Origin: UBA4656 sp002405525
GTDB taxonomy: Bacteria; Pseudomonadota; Gammaproteobacteria; Xanthomonadales; Ahniellaceae
Length of the DNA stretch: 20,688 bases
Direction: 5' to 3'
NCBI GenBank assembly: GCA_036723735.1
Contig: DAIMGT010000071.1
Location: forward strand, 1-20,688
Part shown: piece after piece, positions 7,087 to 14,430 of the stretch
Layout: every line of letters starts with the position of its first letter
How positions within the stretch are numbered: position 1 is the first letter of the stretch
Program-made: the position numbers and the translations under genes
The notes under the pieces: model-generated
Seen by the model: only the letters and a program-made list of their open reading frames with translations
The model's database searches: none
What the model was told of the DNA's origin: nothing

Positions 7087-8823
7087 TCAGCCGCCGCGCT
7101 TCATGAAGCTGAAGAACTCGTCGTTGGACTTGGTGTTCTTCATCTTCTCGAGCATGAACTCCATCGCGCCGAGCTCGTCCATCGGGTGCAGGAGCTTGCG
7201 CAGGATCCAGACCTTCTGCAGGCGGTCGGGTTCGATCAGCAATTCCTCGCGGCGGGTGCCGGAGCGGTTGATGTCGATCGCCGGGTAGACGCGCTTTTCG
7301 GCAATGCGGCGGTTCAGGTGCACTTCCATGTTGCCGGTGCCCTTGAACTCCTCGTAGATCACCTCGTCCATCTTCGAGCCGGTGTCGACCAGCGCGGTGG
7401 CGATGATGGTCAGCGAACCGCCTTCCTCGGCCTTGCGCGCCGCGCCGAAGAACCGCTTGGGGCGCTGCAGCGCGTTGGCGTCCACGCCGCCGGTGAGCAC
7501 CTTGCCCGAGGCCGGCACCACGGTGTTGTAGGCGCGCGCAAGGCGCGTGATCGAGTCGAGCAGGATCACCACGTCCTTCTTGTGCTCGACCAGGCGCTTG
7601 GCGCGCTCGATCACCATCTCGGCGACCTGCACGTGGCGCACGGCGGGTTCGTCGAAGGTGGACGAGATGACCTCGGCGCGCACGGTGCGCTGCATCTCGG
7701 TCACTTCCTCGGGGCGCTCGTCGATCAGCAGGATGATCAGGTGCGCTTCTGGGTGGTTGTGCACGATGGCCTGCGCGACGTTCTGCATGAGCATCGTCTT
7801 GCCGGCCTTGGGCGGAGAGACGATCAGGCCGCGCTGGCCCTTGCCGATCGGCGCCACCAGGTCGAGGATGCGGCCGGTGATGTCTTCCGTCGACCCGTTG
7901 CCGCGCTCGAGGTGGAAGGCCTCGCGCGGGAACAGCGGCGTGAGGTTCTCGAACAGGACCTTGTTCTTCGACGCCTCGGGCGGTTCGCCGTTGATGGTGT
8001 CGACCTTGAGCAGGGCGAAGTAGCGCTCGCCGTCCTTCGGCTGGCGGATCTTCCCTACCAGGTAGTCGCCAGTGCGCAGGTTGAAGCGGCGGATCTGACT
8101 CGGGCTGACATAGATGTCGTCTGGACCGGCGAGGTAGGACGACTCGAAAGCACGCAGGAAGCCGAAGCCGTCCTGCAGGATTTCCAGTACGCCCTCGCCG
8201 TCGATGCCCTCCTGCGTGCGGCACAGGACCTTCAGCAGATTGAAGATGATGTCCTGCTTGCGCAGCCGTGCCACGCCCTCCTGGATGCCGCACTGCTCGG
8301 ACAGCGCCAGAAGGGACTCGGCGTTCATCCGCTTGAGCGCAGTCAGCGATGTCGGCGCATTGGGCGGCAGCGGCGGCAGCGGCCCCGGCGGCAGGCGATC
8401 CTCGTAGTTGCCGCGGTTGCCGCGGTTGTCGTCGCCACCGCCGCGACCGCCCCGGTGGTCGTCGCGATTGCCGCGGCCGTCCTGATTGCCTCGGTTGTCC
8501 TGGCTGCCGCGGTTTTCGTCGCGGTTTCGGTCGCGATCGCGGCGGTAGCGGCGGTCATCGCGATGGTGGCGCTGACCGGGAGCGGGCTGGCCACCCGGAC
8601 CCTGGGACGCCGGGCCGGGGCCGCCGGGGCCGCCTGCAACGGGCGCTGCGGTGGTGGCGGCCGGGTCCGTACCGGCATCGTTGCCGCCGGCAGCCGAGGA
8701 CGTTTCGGACGTCGGCTGGCCGCGCTCGACCGGGGCTTCGCCGCGGGAGGGACCGGCTTCAGACGACGGAGCGGTGGACGGGTCGTGGCCTTCCGCCACG
8801 GCGGATTCGCGCTGCTTGCGCAT
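7087..8823 (-). CDS. rho: Transcription termination factor Rho with long disordered N-terminal extension
   Basis: Rho is a hexameric RNA-dependent ATPase and helicase that ends transcription. The 578-residue product has an unusual N-terminal extension of about 155 residues: Ala/Gly/Pro-rich up to about 84, then Arg/Asp/Asn/Gly-rich from 85 to 143. The Rho N-terminal helical domain follows from about 158 (SLTALKRMNAESLLALSE), then the cold-shock-like RNA-binding domain (about 205-280, with GFGFLRAFESSYLAGPDDIYVSPSQ) and the RecA-type ATPase. The P-loop PPKAGKT has its Lys at about 342, and LLIDERPEEVTEM and VILLDSITRLARAYN are present. I place the start at ATG 8823, because a promoter at 8899-8927 would start RNA near 8892, which rules out longer upstream starts. 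E. coli Rho is 419 residues. The downstream DUF2798 gene may be read through from here. Confidence 0.96.
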   Translation of the reverse strand: MRKQRESAVAEGHDPSTAPSSEAGPSRGEAPVERGQPTSETSSAAGGNDAGTDPAATTAAPVAGGPGGPGPASQGPGGQPAPGQRHHRDDRRYRRDRDRNRDENRGSQDNRGNQDGRGNRDDHRGGRGGGDDNRGNRGNYEDRLPPGPLPPLPPNAPTSLTALKRMNAESLLALSEQCGIQEGVARLRKQDIIFNLLKVLCRTQEGIDGEGVLEILQDGFGFLRAFESSYLAGPDDIYVSPSQIRRFNLRTGDYLVGKIRQPKDGERYFALLKVDTINGEPPEASKNKVLFENLTPLFPREAFHLERGNGSTEDITGRILDLVAPIGKGQRGLIVSPPKAGKTMLMQNVAQAIVHNHPEAHLIILLIDERPEEVTEMQRTVRAEVISSTFDEPAVRHVQVAEMVIERAKRLVEHKKDVVILLDSITRLARAYNTVVPASGKVLTGGVDANALQRPKRFFGAARKAEEGGSLTIIATALVDTGSKMDEVIYEEFKGTGNMEVHLNRRIAEKRVYPAIDINRSGTRREELLIEPDRLQKVWILRKLLHPMDELGAMEFMLEKMKNTKSNDEFFSFMKRGG

Positions 8824-8898
8824 CGGGAAGAGGGCTTCGGGGGGAGGGATCAAACGCAAGGAGGCGCGCGGGGATCGGCGGCCGGGTAATGAGTCGAC

Positions 8899-8927
8899 AC
8901 GGTAGCACCGCAGCATGCCGACGGCAA
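8899..8927 (-). promoter_or_regulatory. rho promoter with -35 and extended -10
   Basis: On the minus strand TTGCCG (8927-8922) is separated by exactly 17 bp from TACCGT (8904-8899), and the -10 is extended by TG (TGCTACCGT, 8907-8899). This is the best-formed promoter in the window. The start point would be near 8892, giving a leader of about 70 nt before ATG 8823. It lets rho be expressed independently of the upstream thioredoxin gene. rho is autoregulated in E. coli; I see no specific control element in this leader. Confidence 0.6.
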
Positions 8928-9035
8928 CCCGAACCATCCTGGGCTGGGCCGCGGGCCAGGCGCGTCAAGGCGGGCAAGCAGGCGCTCGCTCGCCAGCCGG
9001 CACGCGGTCGACCGCAGCGTCACGCACCGGGATGG

Positions 9036-9362
9036 TCAGAGATTCTTGTCGATCAATGCGGCGACCTGACCCTTGTTGACCATGCCCATCTGGGTCGCCT
9101 GGACCTTGCCATCCTTGAACAGCATCAGGGTCGGGATACCACGGATGCCATACTTGAGTGAGGTCTTCTGGTTGTGGTCGACGTTGACCTTGGCAACCCT
9201 GACGCGGCCGGCATAGGCCGACGCGATCTCGTCGAGTACCGGGGCGATCGCCTTGCACGGGGCGCACCACTCGGCCCAGAAATCGACCAGCACCGGTTCG
9301 CTCGACTGCAGGACCTGGGCATCGAAATCGGCGTCGTTGATATGGGCGATCTGCTGGCTCAC
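9036..9362 (-). CDS. trxA: Thioredoxin
   Basis: This is a small cytoplasmic disulphide reductase that passes electrons from thioredoxin reductase to ribonucleotide reductase and other proteins. The 108-residue product has the WAEWCAPCK active site (redox cysteines 33 and 36; the canonical motif is WCGPC, so Ala replaces Gly), the buried Asp in VLVDFWAEW, and the cis-proline in RGIPTLMLF (Pro77). The start is GTG 9362, decided by a perfect AGGAGG (minus strand, 9373-9368) five bases upstream; no ATG gives a normal thioredoxin length. It lies upstream of rho on the same strand and divergent from rhlB, as in E. coli and many gammaproteobacteria. No separate promoter could be fixed with confidence in the 232-nt gap to rhlB. 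Confidence 0.95.
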   Translation of the reverse strand: MSQQIAHINDADFDAQVLQSSEPVLVDFWAEWCAPCKAIAPVLDEIASAYAGRVRVAKVNVDHNQKTSLKYGIRGIPTLMLFKDGKVQATQMGMVNKGQVAALIDKNL

Positions 9363-9367
9363 GGGGA

Positions 9368-9373
9368 CCTCCT
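9368..9373 (-). promoter_or_regulatory. Consensus Shine-Dalgarno that fixes the GTG start of thioredoxin
   Basis: AGGAGG reads on the minus strand at 9373-9368, with a 5-nt spacer to the GTG at 9362. It is the only perfect Shine-Dalgarno noticed in the window, where most starts have weak sites or rely on overlap with the previous gene. Confidence 0.8.
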
Positions 9374-9437
9374 GCGGGGACGCGCCGCCGTGCCGGCCGG
9401 CGTGGGGTCGGGACGGGCACAGACCCGCGCGAACAGT

Positions 9438-9443
9438 TACACT
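9438..9443 (+). promoter_or_regulatory. Candidate -10 box for rhlB
   Basis: TACACT fits TANNNT but has neither the TG extension nor a visible -35. If used, RNA would begin near 9450, giving rhlB a leader of about 145 nt that contains the hairpin at 9479-9503. The assignment is weak. Confidence 0.3.
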
Positions 9444-9478
9444 TCGAGTCGGTGCGGACCGTCCGAGCGGTCCATTCT

Positions 9479-9503
9479 GACACAGGGCGGCCCCGCCCGT
9501 GTC
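9479..9503 (+). promoter_or_regulatory. Stable GC hairpin in the rhlB leader
   Basis: GACAC (9479-9483) and GGGCGG (9485-9490) pair with CCGCCC (9493-9498) and GTGTC (9499-9503), leaving one bulged A and a two-base CC loop as drawn; opening the closing pair would relieve the tight loop. It sits between the thioredoxin and rhlB starts, about 90 nt before the rhlB ATG. It could slow translation or stabilise the rhlB leader, and it covers the alternative upstream GTG at 9499, which makes that start less likely. Function is inferred. Confidence 0.5.
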
Positions 9504-9594
9504 CATTCCGGTGGCACCGCAGCCGGCCCCGCGACCTGCCGCGGACGGCGCGCCACCGCCCCCACCCCCGCCGGGGTCCCGCCAGCAGAAATCA

Positions 9595-11127
9595 ATGACC
9601 GACATCCAGACCGTACCCGCCGGCGAGACGCCGGCAGACCACCGCCCGTTGACCGACATCCTTTTCGAAGGCTTCGACCTCCACCCACTGCTGCTCCAGG
9701 GGCTGGAGGACACGGGATTCCTGCGCTGCACGCCGATCCAGGCGCTGACCCTGCCGATCGCGCTGACCGGGCGGGACGTAGCGGGGCAGGCCCAGACCGG
9801 CACCGGCAAGACCGCGGCCTTCCTGGTCGCACTGTTCAACCGCCTGCTGAAGTCCGCGGCGCAGTCGACCCGCGGCGATGCCGACCCGCGCGCCGTGGTG
9901 CTGGCGCCGACCCGCGAATTGGCGATCCAGATCGACAAGGACGCGCGTGCCATCGGCCGCCATACCGGCCTGCGCGTCGCGCTCGTCTATGGCGGCGTCG
10001 ACTACGACAAGCAACGCGAGCTGTTGCAGCGCGGCACCGACGTGATCATTGCCACACCGGGCCGGCTGATCGACTACGTCAAGCAACACAAGGTGGTTTC
10101 CCTGCACGCGTGCGAAATGGTTGTGCTGGACGAGGCCGATCGCATGTTCGACCTCGGCTTCATCAAGGACATCCGCTTCCTGCTGCGCCGAATGCCGCCG
10201 CGCGAGCAGCGGCAGAGCCTTCTGTTCTCGGCCACCCTGAGCCACCGCGTGCTCGAACTGGCCTACGAGCACATGAACAGCCCGGAGAAGCTCACGGTCG
10301 AGACCGAGACGGTCACCGCCGAGCGCGTCAGGCAGAAGGTCTACTTCCCGGCGATGGAGGAGAAACTCCCGCTGCTGATCGGCCTGCTGTCGCGGATGGA
10401 CGCGCACCGGACGATGGTGTTCGTCAACACCAAGGCGTGGGTCGAGCGCGTCGCGCGGGAACTCGAGCGCGCCGGCTTCGCGGTCGGGGTCCTTTCCGGC
10501 GACGTGCCGCAGAAGAAACGCGAGACCCTGCTGGGACGGTTCCAGCGTGGGGAACTGGAGATTCTGGTGGCCACCGACGTGGCCGCGCGTGGCCTGCACA
10601 TCGCAGGCGTGAGCCATGTCTTCAACTTCGACCTCCCGTTCGACGCGGAAGACTACGTGCACCGCATCGGCCGCACGGCGCGGCTCGGCGCCGAGGGCGA
10701 CGCGATCTCCTTCGCCTGTGAGTTGTACGCGATGGGCCTGCCCGACATCGAGGCCTACATCGAGCAGAAATTGCCGGTCGAACCGGTCGAACCCGCGCTG
10801 CTGATCGCCGCGCCGCGCTCGCCGCGCGAGAAGCCGGCCGGCGAGCACGAGTCGATCTCGCAACTGTTCGCCGAAGCGCGCGCCAACGAACCGCCCGGCC
10901 GTCGCAAGGAAGGCAAGGGTGGTGGTCGAAGCGGCCCTCGCCGCGACGGCGAGCGCGGCCCGCGCCGCGAGGGCGAACGGGGTGAGCGTGGTCCACGCCG
11001 CGACGGCGCGCCTCGCGCGCCGCGTCCCGAGGGCGATGGCGCGTCGCGTTCCGAGGGCGAACGCGCGTCGCGTCCGGACGCCGCGCGCGGCCCGCGACGC
11101 GACGGTGCACCACGCCCGCCGCGCTAG
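9595..11127 (+). CDS. rhlB: DEAD-box RNA helicase RhlB, cut short by an in-frame amber codon
   Basis: RhlB is an ATP-dependent RNA helicase that in E. coli works in the degradosome. The 510-residue product has all helicase motifs: Q motif (CTPIQ), AQTGTGKT (66-73), PTRELA, DEAD (179-182), SAT, ATDVAARGLH and HRIGRTAR. It closely follows the Xanthomonas RhlB as I remember it, e.g. VYGGVDYDKQRELLQ and DYVKQHKVVSLHACE. After about residue 440 comes a low-complexity Arg/Gly/Asp-rich tail (repeats such as GPRRDGERGPRREG). TAG at 11125-11127 ends the frame, but the same frame continues for 87 codons with a typical RhlB basic C-terminus. The start ATG 9595 directly precedes the conserved N-terminus; GTG 9499 would add a Pro-rich stretch and lies in a hairpin. 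The catalytic core is whole, so the truncated protein should still be an active helicase. Confidence 0.92.
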   Translation: MTDIQTVPAGETPADHRPLTDILFEGFDLHPLLLQGLEDTGFLRCTPIQALTLPIALTGRDVAGQAQTGTGKTAAFLVALFNRLLKSAAQSTRGDADPRAVVLAPTRELAIQIDKDARAIGRHTGLRVALVYGGVDYDKQRELLQRGTDVIIATPGRLIDYVKQHKVVSLHACEMVVLDEADRMFDLGFIKDIRFLLRRMPPREQRQSLLFSATLSHRVLELAYEHMNSPEKLTVETETVTAERVRQKVYFPAMEEKLPLLIGLLSRMDAHRTMVFVNTKAWVERVARELERAGFAVGVLSGDVPQKKRETLLGRFQRGELEILVATDVAARGLHIAGVSHVFNFDLPFDAEDYVHRIGRTARLGAEGDAISFACELYAMGLPDIEAYIEQKLPVEPVEPALLIAAPRSPREKPAGEHESISQLFAEARANEPPGRRKEGKGGGRSGPRRDGERGPRREGERGERGPRRDGAPRAPRPEGDGASRSEGERASRPDAARGPRRDGAPRPPR

Positions 11128-11391
11128 CAGCCGGCAGCGACAGCCGCAAGTTCTGCGCCGCCGATCGAACAGACGCTCGGCCCCGACGGCCAGTCGCGCA
11201 AGCGCCGCCGGCGAGGCGGGCGCGGGCGGCGCCGTCGCGACGGCGAGGCGTTGCCGGCCGACGTCGCGGCGGGAACGCAGGCGGCCCCGCGTGAGCTGGT
11301 GCCGGCCGAGCCAACCGGCCTGCTCGGCCGCATCAAGCAGGGCCTCAAAGGTCTGATCAACCGGCTGCCCGGCCGCGGGCGCCGGCGCTGA
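11128..11391 (+). pseudogene. rhlB: In-frame rhlB C-terminal tail beyond the amber codon
   Basis: After the TAG at 11125 the rhlB frame stays open for 87 codons to a TGA at 11389-11391. It encodes a linker, a cluster SRKRRRRGGRGRRRR, a second linker, and an ending GLLGRIKQGLKGLINRL followed by basic residues. Xanthomonas RhlB proteins, as I recall them, end similarly: an RKRRRRR cluster, a linker, then LLSRIGRRLRSL. The frame and codon use are therefore gene-like, and one change (for example CAG to TAG) would explain the break. There is no ATG or Shine-Dalgarno right after the stop that would suggest a separate gene. Sequencing error, natural truncation, or stop readthrough all remain possible. 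Confidence 0.75.
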
Positions 11392-11448
11392 GCGGAAGAC
11401 GCCGACGCGGGACGCTGGCGCCGCGGCGCGCGGGCGAGGGTTCCGGTT

Positions 11449-11457
11449 TGCTACCCT
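11449..11457 (+). promoter_or_regulatory. Extended -10 promoter of the gsp cluster
   Basis: TGCTACCCT fits TG-N-TANNNT and lies 28 bp before the gspC ATG, with no recognisable -35. Transcription would start near 11464, leaving a leader of about 22 nt. It lies in the 94-nt gap after the rhlB tail and would drive gspC, gspD and gspE, which overlap one another. Confidence 0.5.
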
Positions 11458-11485
11458 TCGAGCGGTCTTCCGTGCCCGTCGCCCG

Positions 11486-12445
11486 ATGTCCGACGTCCTG
11501 GCCGATTTGATGCTCCGCCACCGGCATGCGCGCACCGTCGCGCGGGCCGCGTTGGCGGCCGCGGGTTTGGCCCTCGCGGTTGCGCTGGCGCGGCTCGGCG
11601 CCGTGGTGCTCGCTTTCGGTGCGCCCACGGCCCCGCCCACCACGCCCATGACCGTCGAGCAGCTGGTGCGCGACGCCGAGTCAGGCGCGGCCTCGCTGTC
11701 GGCGTGGCACCTGTTCGGCAACGCGCTGCCCGCTGCCGATCCGCGCGGCGTGGCCGCAGCGCCCGACACCGGGCTCGACCTGGTACTGCGCGGCCTGTTC
11801 GCCGGCGACGATCCAAAGGATGGCCGCGCGATCATCGCCGACGGCGCCGGGGTCGAACGTTCCTACCGCCCCGGCGAAGAGATCGCCGCCGGCGTCTCGC
11901 TGGACGGCGTGTACCCCGATCGCGTCACGCTCGCGCGCGGCGGCGCCATCGAAGCTCTGCGCATGCCGCGAAGCGACGCTGCGCCATCGGCGCAGGCAGC
12001 CGGCGGCGGCGCCGGAATCACGATCCAGAACCGCCCGCTGCCGCCTTCGATGGTTCCGCCAGCGGTCGGCGGGACCCTGCCCGGCACGCCGGCGCCTGGT
12101 CAGCTCTTCGTCACTCCCGGCGTGTCCACTGCCGCGATCAACTGGAATGCCGCCACCGCGAAGCTCGGCGTCGATGCAAGACAGCTCGCGAGCGAGGTCA
12201 GCGTGCTGCCGGTGATGGAGAACGGCCGCTTCGTCGGCGTGCGCGTGCAGGCCGGGCGCGACAACCCGCTCGCGGCCCGGCTCGGCCTGCAGCCGGACGA
12301 CATCGTCACCGCCGTCAACGGCATCGCACTGGACTCCCCCGCGCGCGCGGCCGAAGTGGCGCGCACGCTCGCGCAGGCCAGCTCCGCCGAAGTCACCGTG
12401 CGCCGCGACGGCGCCACCCGCAAACTCCGCGTCGACCTGCCATGA
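11486..12445 (+). CDS. gspC: Type II secretion system protein GspC (PDZ type)
   Basis: GspC is the inner-membrane protein that joins the secretin GspD to the assembly platform and takes part in substrate choice. The 319-residue product has a short cytoplasmic N-terminus, one membrane helix (about residues 19-45), a periplasmic HR domain (about 65-160, with WHLFGNALP and LDLVLRGLFAGDDPKDGRAIIAD), a Gly/Pro-rich linker, and a C-terminal PDZ domain (about 225-319, with GLQPDDIVTAVNGIALDSPARA). It is the first gene of the cluster. ATG 11486 follows the promoter by 28 bp; the Shine-Dalgarno is weak. The stop overlaps the gspD start as ATGA, so the two partners that bind each other are translated together. 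Confidence 0.92.
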   Translation: MSDVLADLMLRHRHARTVARAALAAAGLALAVALARLGAVVLAFGAPTAPPTTPMTVEQLVRDAESGAASLSAWHLFGNALPAADPRGVAAAPDTGLDLVLRGLFAGDDPKDGRAIIADGAGVERSYRPGEEIAAGVSLDGVYPDRVTLARGGAIEALRMPRSDAAPSAQAAGGGAGITIQNRPLPPSMVPPAVGGTLPGTPAPGQLFVTPGVSTAAINWNAATAKLGVDARQLASEVSVLPVMENGRFVGVRVQAGRDNPLAARLGLQPDDIVTAVNGIALDSPARAAEVARTLAQASSAEVTVRRDGATRKLRVDLP

Positions 12446-14430
12446 CCCGTTCCCCCACCCCGAGGCCTTCCCCGATGCGCCACCTGATCGCCGCCGTCCT
12501 GCTCGGTGCGAGCCTCGCGCTGTCCGCCCAGCCCGGCGACCACACGCTCAACCTCAAGGACGCCGACATCCGGGTGTTCATCGCCACCGTGTCGGAGATC
12601 ACCGGCAAGAGCTTCATCGTCGACCCCCGCGTCGAGGGCAAGGTCAACGTGGTCTCGACCAAGCCGATGGACGCGGCCGAGGTCTACCGCACCTTCGAGA
12701 GCGTGCTGCGTGTGCACGGCTTCGCCGCGGTGCCGTCCGGCAGCATGGTCAAGATCGTGCCCGAGGCGATCGCCAAGCAGGACGGCGATGCGGGAACCGC
12801 ACCGTCCGGCGGGCCGGACGCGATCGTCACCCGGGTGGTGGAACTCAAGCACGTCGGCGCCAACGAACTGCTGCCGATTCTGCAGCAGCTGGTGCCGCAG
12901 AGCGGCCAGGTCGCGCTGGTGAGCGGGGCCAACGCGCTGCTGATCACGGACCGCGCCGGCAACCTTGCGCGGGTGGAGGCGATCATCCGCCGGGTCGACC
13001 AGGCTTCCGACGCCGCGATCGAGGTGATCCCGCTGCAGCACGCCTCGGCGGCGGAACTCGCGCGCACGCTTTCGATGCTGGCGGAGGAGAAAGGCGCGGC
13101 CGCGGTGGCCGGCGTGCCGACCAAGGTGTTCGCCGACGCGCGCACCAATTCCGTGCTGCTGTCGGGCGACCGCGCGGCGCGGCTGCGCATGCGCACCCTG
13201 ATCGGCCATCTCGACACGCCGCTGGAGAACAGCGACAGCACCAACGTGGTCTACCTGCGCTATGCCAAGGCGGAGGAACTGGTCGGCGTGCTCGAGCAGA
13301 CCGCGGCCACGCTCACCGGACAGGCCGGCGGCGAGAACGCGGCCAAGGAAGCCACCATCCAGGCGCACGCCGAGACCAACGCCCTGATCATCACCGCCGA
13401 CCCCGCGGTCTTCCGCGGGCTGTCCTCGGTGATCCGCCAGTTGGACATCCCGCGCGCGCAGGTGCTGATCGAGGGCGTGATCGCGGAACTGTCCGACGAG
13501 TACGCGCGCGAGATCGGCGTGCAGTGGCAGTCGACCAACCTGCAGGAGAACGCCGACGGCAGCCTCGGCGAGGGCTACATCGGCGGCACCAACTTTCCCG
13601 GCCAGGGCGGCGCGGGCGGCATCCTCGGGGCGGCGGTGAACCCGGGCAGCGTCGGTTCCGGCCTCAACATCGGCTATGTCGGAGGCACGATCACCCTGCC
13701 GGGCAGCGATGAACCGATCCTCCAGATCGGGGCGCTGGTGCGCGCGCTCGGCGGCGACGGCCGCAACAACATCCTGTCCAGCCCCTCGGTGGTCACGCTC
13801 GACAACCAGGAAACGGAGCTTTCGGTCGGCCAGGAGGTGCCCTTCATCCAGGGCGAATTCACCACCAATGTCGCCAACCCGAGCGGCGGCGACGGCGCAG
13901 CCGGTCTGCTCGGCAATCCCTTCCGCACCATCGAACGCAAGGAGGTCGGCCTCAAGCTCACCGTCACCCCGCGCATCAACGAAGGCGACAGCGTCCGCAT
14001 GGACATCAAGCTGGAGTCGTCGTCGCTGGCGCCCACGCCGGCGGGCGCCTCGGACCTGATCACCAACAAGCGCACGCTCAGCAACAGCGTGCTTGTCCCC
14101 GACGGCAACATGCTGGTGCTCGGCGGCCTGATCAGCAATGAAACTCGCGAAAACATCTCCAAGGTGCCGGGCCTTGGAGACATTCCGGTGCTGGGCAACC
14201 TGTTCCGCTATCGCAGCAGCAACACGCTCAAGCGCAATCTGATGATCTTCCTCAAGCCCACCATCCTGCGCGACCGCGCCACCGAGATGGCTGTCTCGGG
14301 CGCCAAGTACAACTTCATCCGCGCCGAACAGTTGAAGGCGCGCGAGCGCCGCGACAGCCTGACCCGCCCGCAGGACAATGCGGTTCTGCCGGAACTGCCG
14401 GACAAGCCCGCGCAAGCAGACGACCAGTGA
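12442..14430 (+). CDS. gspD: Type II secretion system secretin GspD
   Basis: GspD forms the multimeric outer-membrane channel through which folded proteins leave the periplasm. The 662-residue product has a signal peptide (from Met12, MRHLIAAVLLGASLALSAQ), periplasmic N0 (about 33-105, LNLKDADIRVFIATVSEITGK), N1 to N3 repeats (about 125-345), and a secretin core with DNQETELSVGQEVPFIQGE and the family signature VPGLGDIPVLGNLF at 575-588. There is no lipobox cysteine, unlike some lipoprotein secretins such as Xanthomonas XpsD as I recall it. ATG 12442 overlaps the gspC stop; ATG 12475, exactly at the signal peptide, is an alternative. The stop overlaps gspE as GTGA. A Gly-rich insertion (GEGYIGGTNFPGQGGAGG) lies in the core where family members vary. 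Confidence 0.96.
   Translation: MTRSPTPRPSPMRHLIAAVLLGASLALSAQPGDHTLNLKDADIRVFIATVSEITGKSFIVDPRVEGKVNVVSTKPMDAAEVYRTFESVLRVHGFAAVPSGSMVKIVPEAIAKQDGDAGTAPSGGPDAIVTRVVELKHVGANELLPILQQLVPQSGQVALVSGANALLITDRAGNLARVEAIIRRVDQASDAAIEVIPLQHASAAELARTLSMLAEEKGAAAVAGVPTKVFADARTNSVLLSGDRAARLRMRTLIGHLDTPLENSDSTNVVYLRYAKAEELVGVLEQTAATLTGQAGGENAAKEATIQAHAETNALIITADPAVFRGLSSVIRQLDIPRAQVLIEGVIAELSDEYAREIGVQWQSTNLQENADGSLGEGYIGGTNFPGQGGAGGILGAAVNPGSVGSGLNIGYVGGTITLPGSDEPILQIGALVRALGGDGRNNILSSPSVVTLDNQETELSVGQEVPFIQGEFTTNVANPSGGDGAAGLLGNPFRTIERKEVGLKLTVTPRINEGDSVRMDIKLESSSLAPTPAGASDLITNKRTLSNSVLVPDGNMLVLGGLISNETRENISKVPGLGDIPVLGNLFRYRSSNTLKRNLMIFLKPTILRDRATEMAVSGAKYNFIRAEQLKARERRDSLTRPQDNAVLPELPDKPAQADDQ

Noticed and set aside
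7186..8889. Plus-strand open frame opposite rho
   Set aside because: Its sequence is the low-complexity mirror of rho codons and has no domain; rho is unmistakable on the minus strand.
9499..9594. GTG 9499 as the rhlB start
   Set aside because: It adds a Pro-rich stretch absent from RhlB proteins I know and lies inside a stable hairpin; ATG 9595 directly precedes the family N-terminus.
9592..11835. Minus-strand open frame opposite rhlB
   Set aside because: Arg/Ala-rich shadow of the rhlB and gspC codons with no recognisable motif.
12100..14415. Minus-strand open frame opposite gspD
   Set aside because: Antisense shadow of a clear secretin; no motif of its own.
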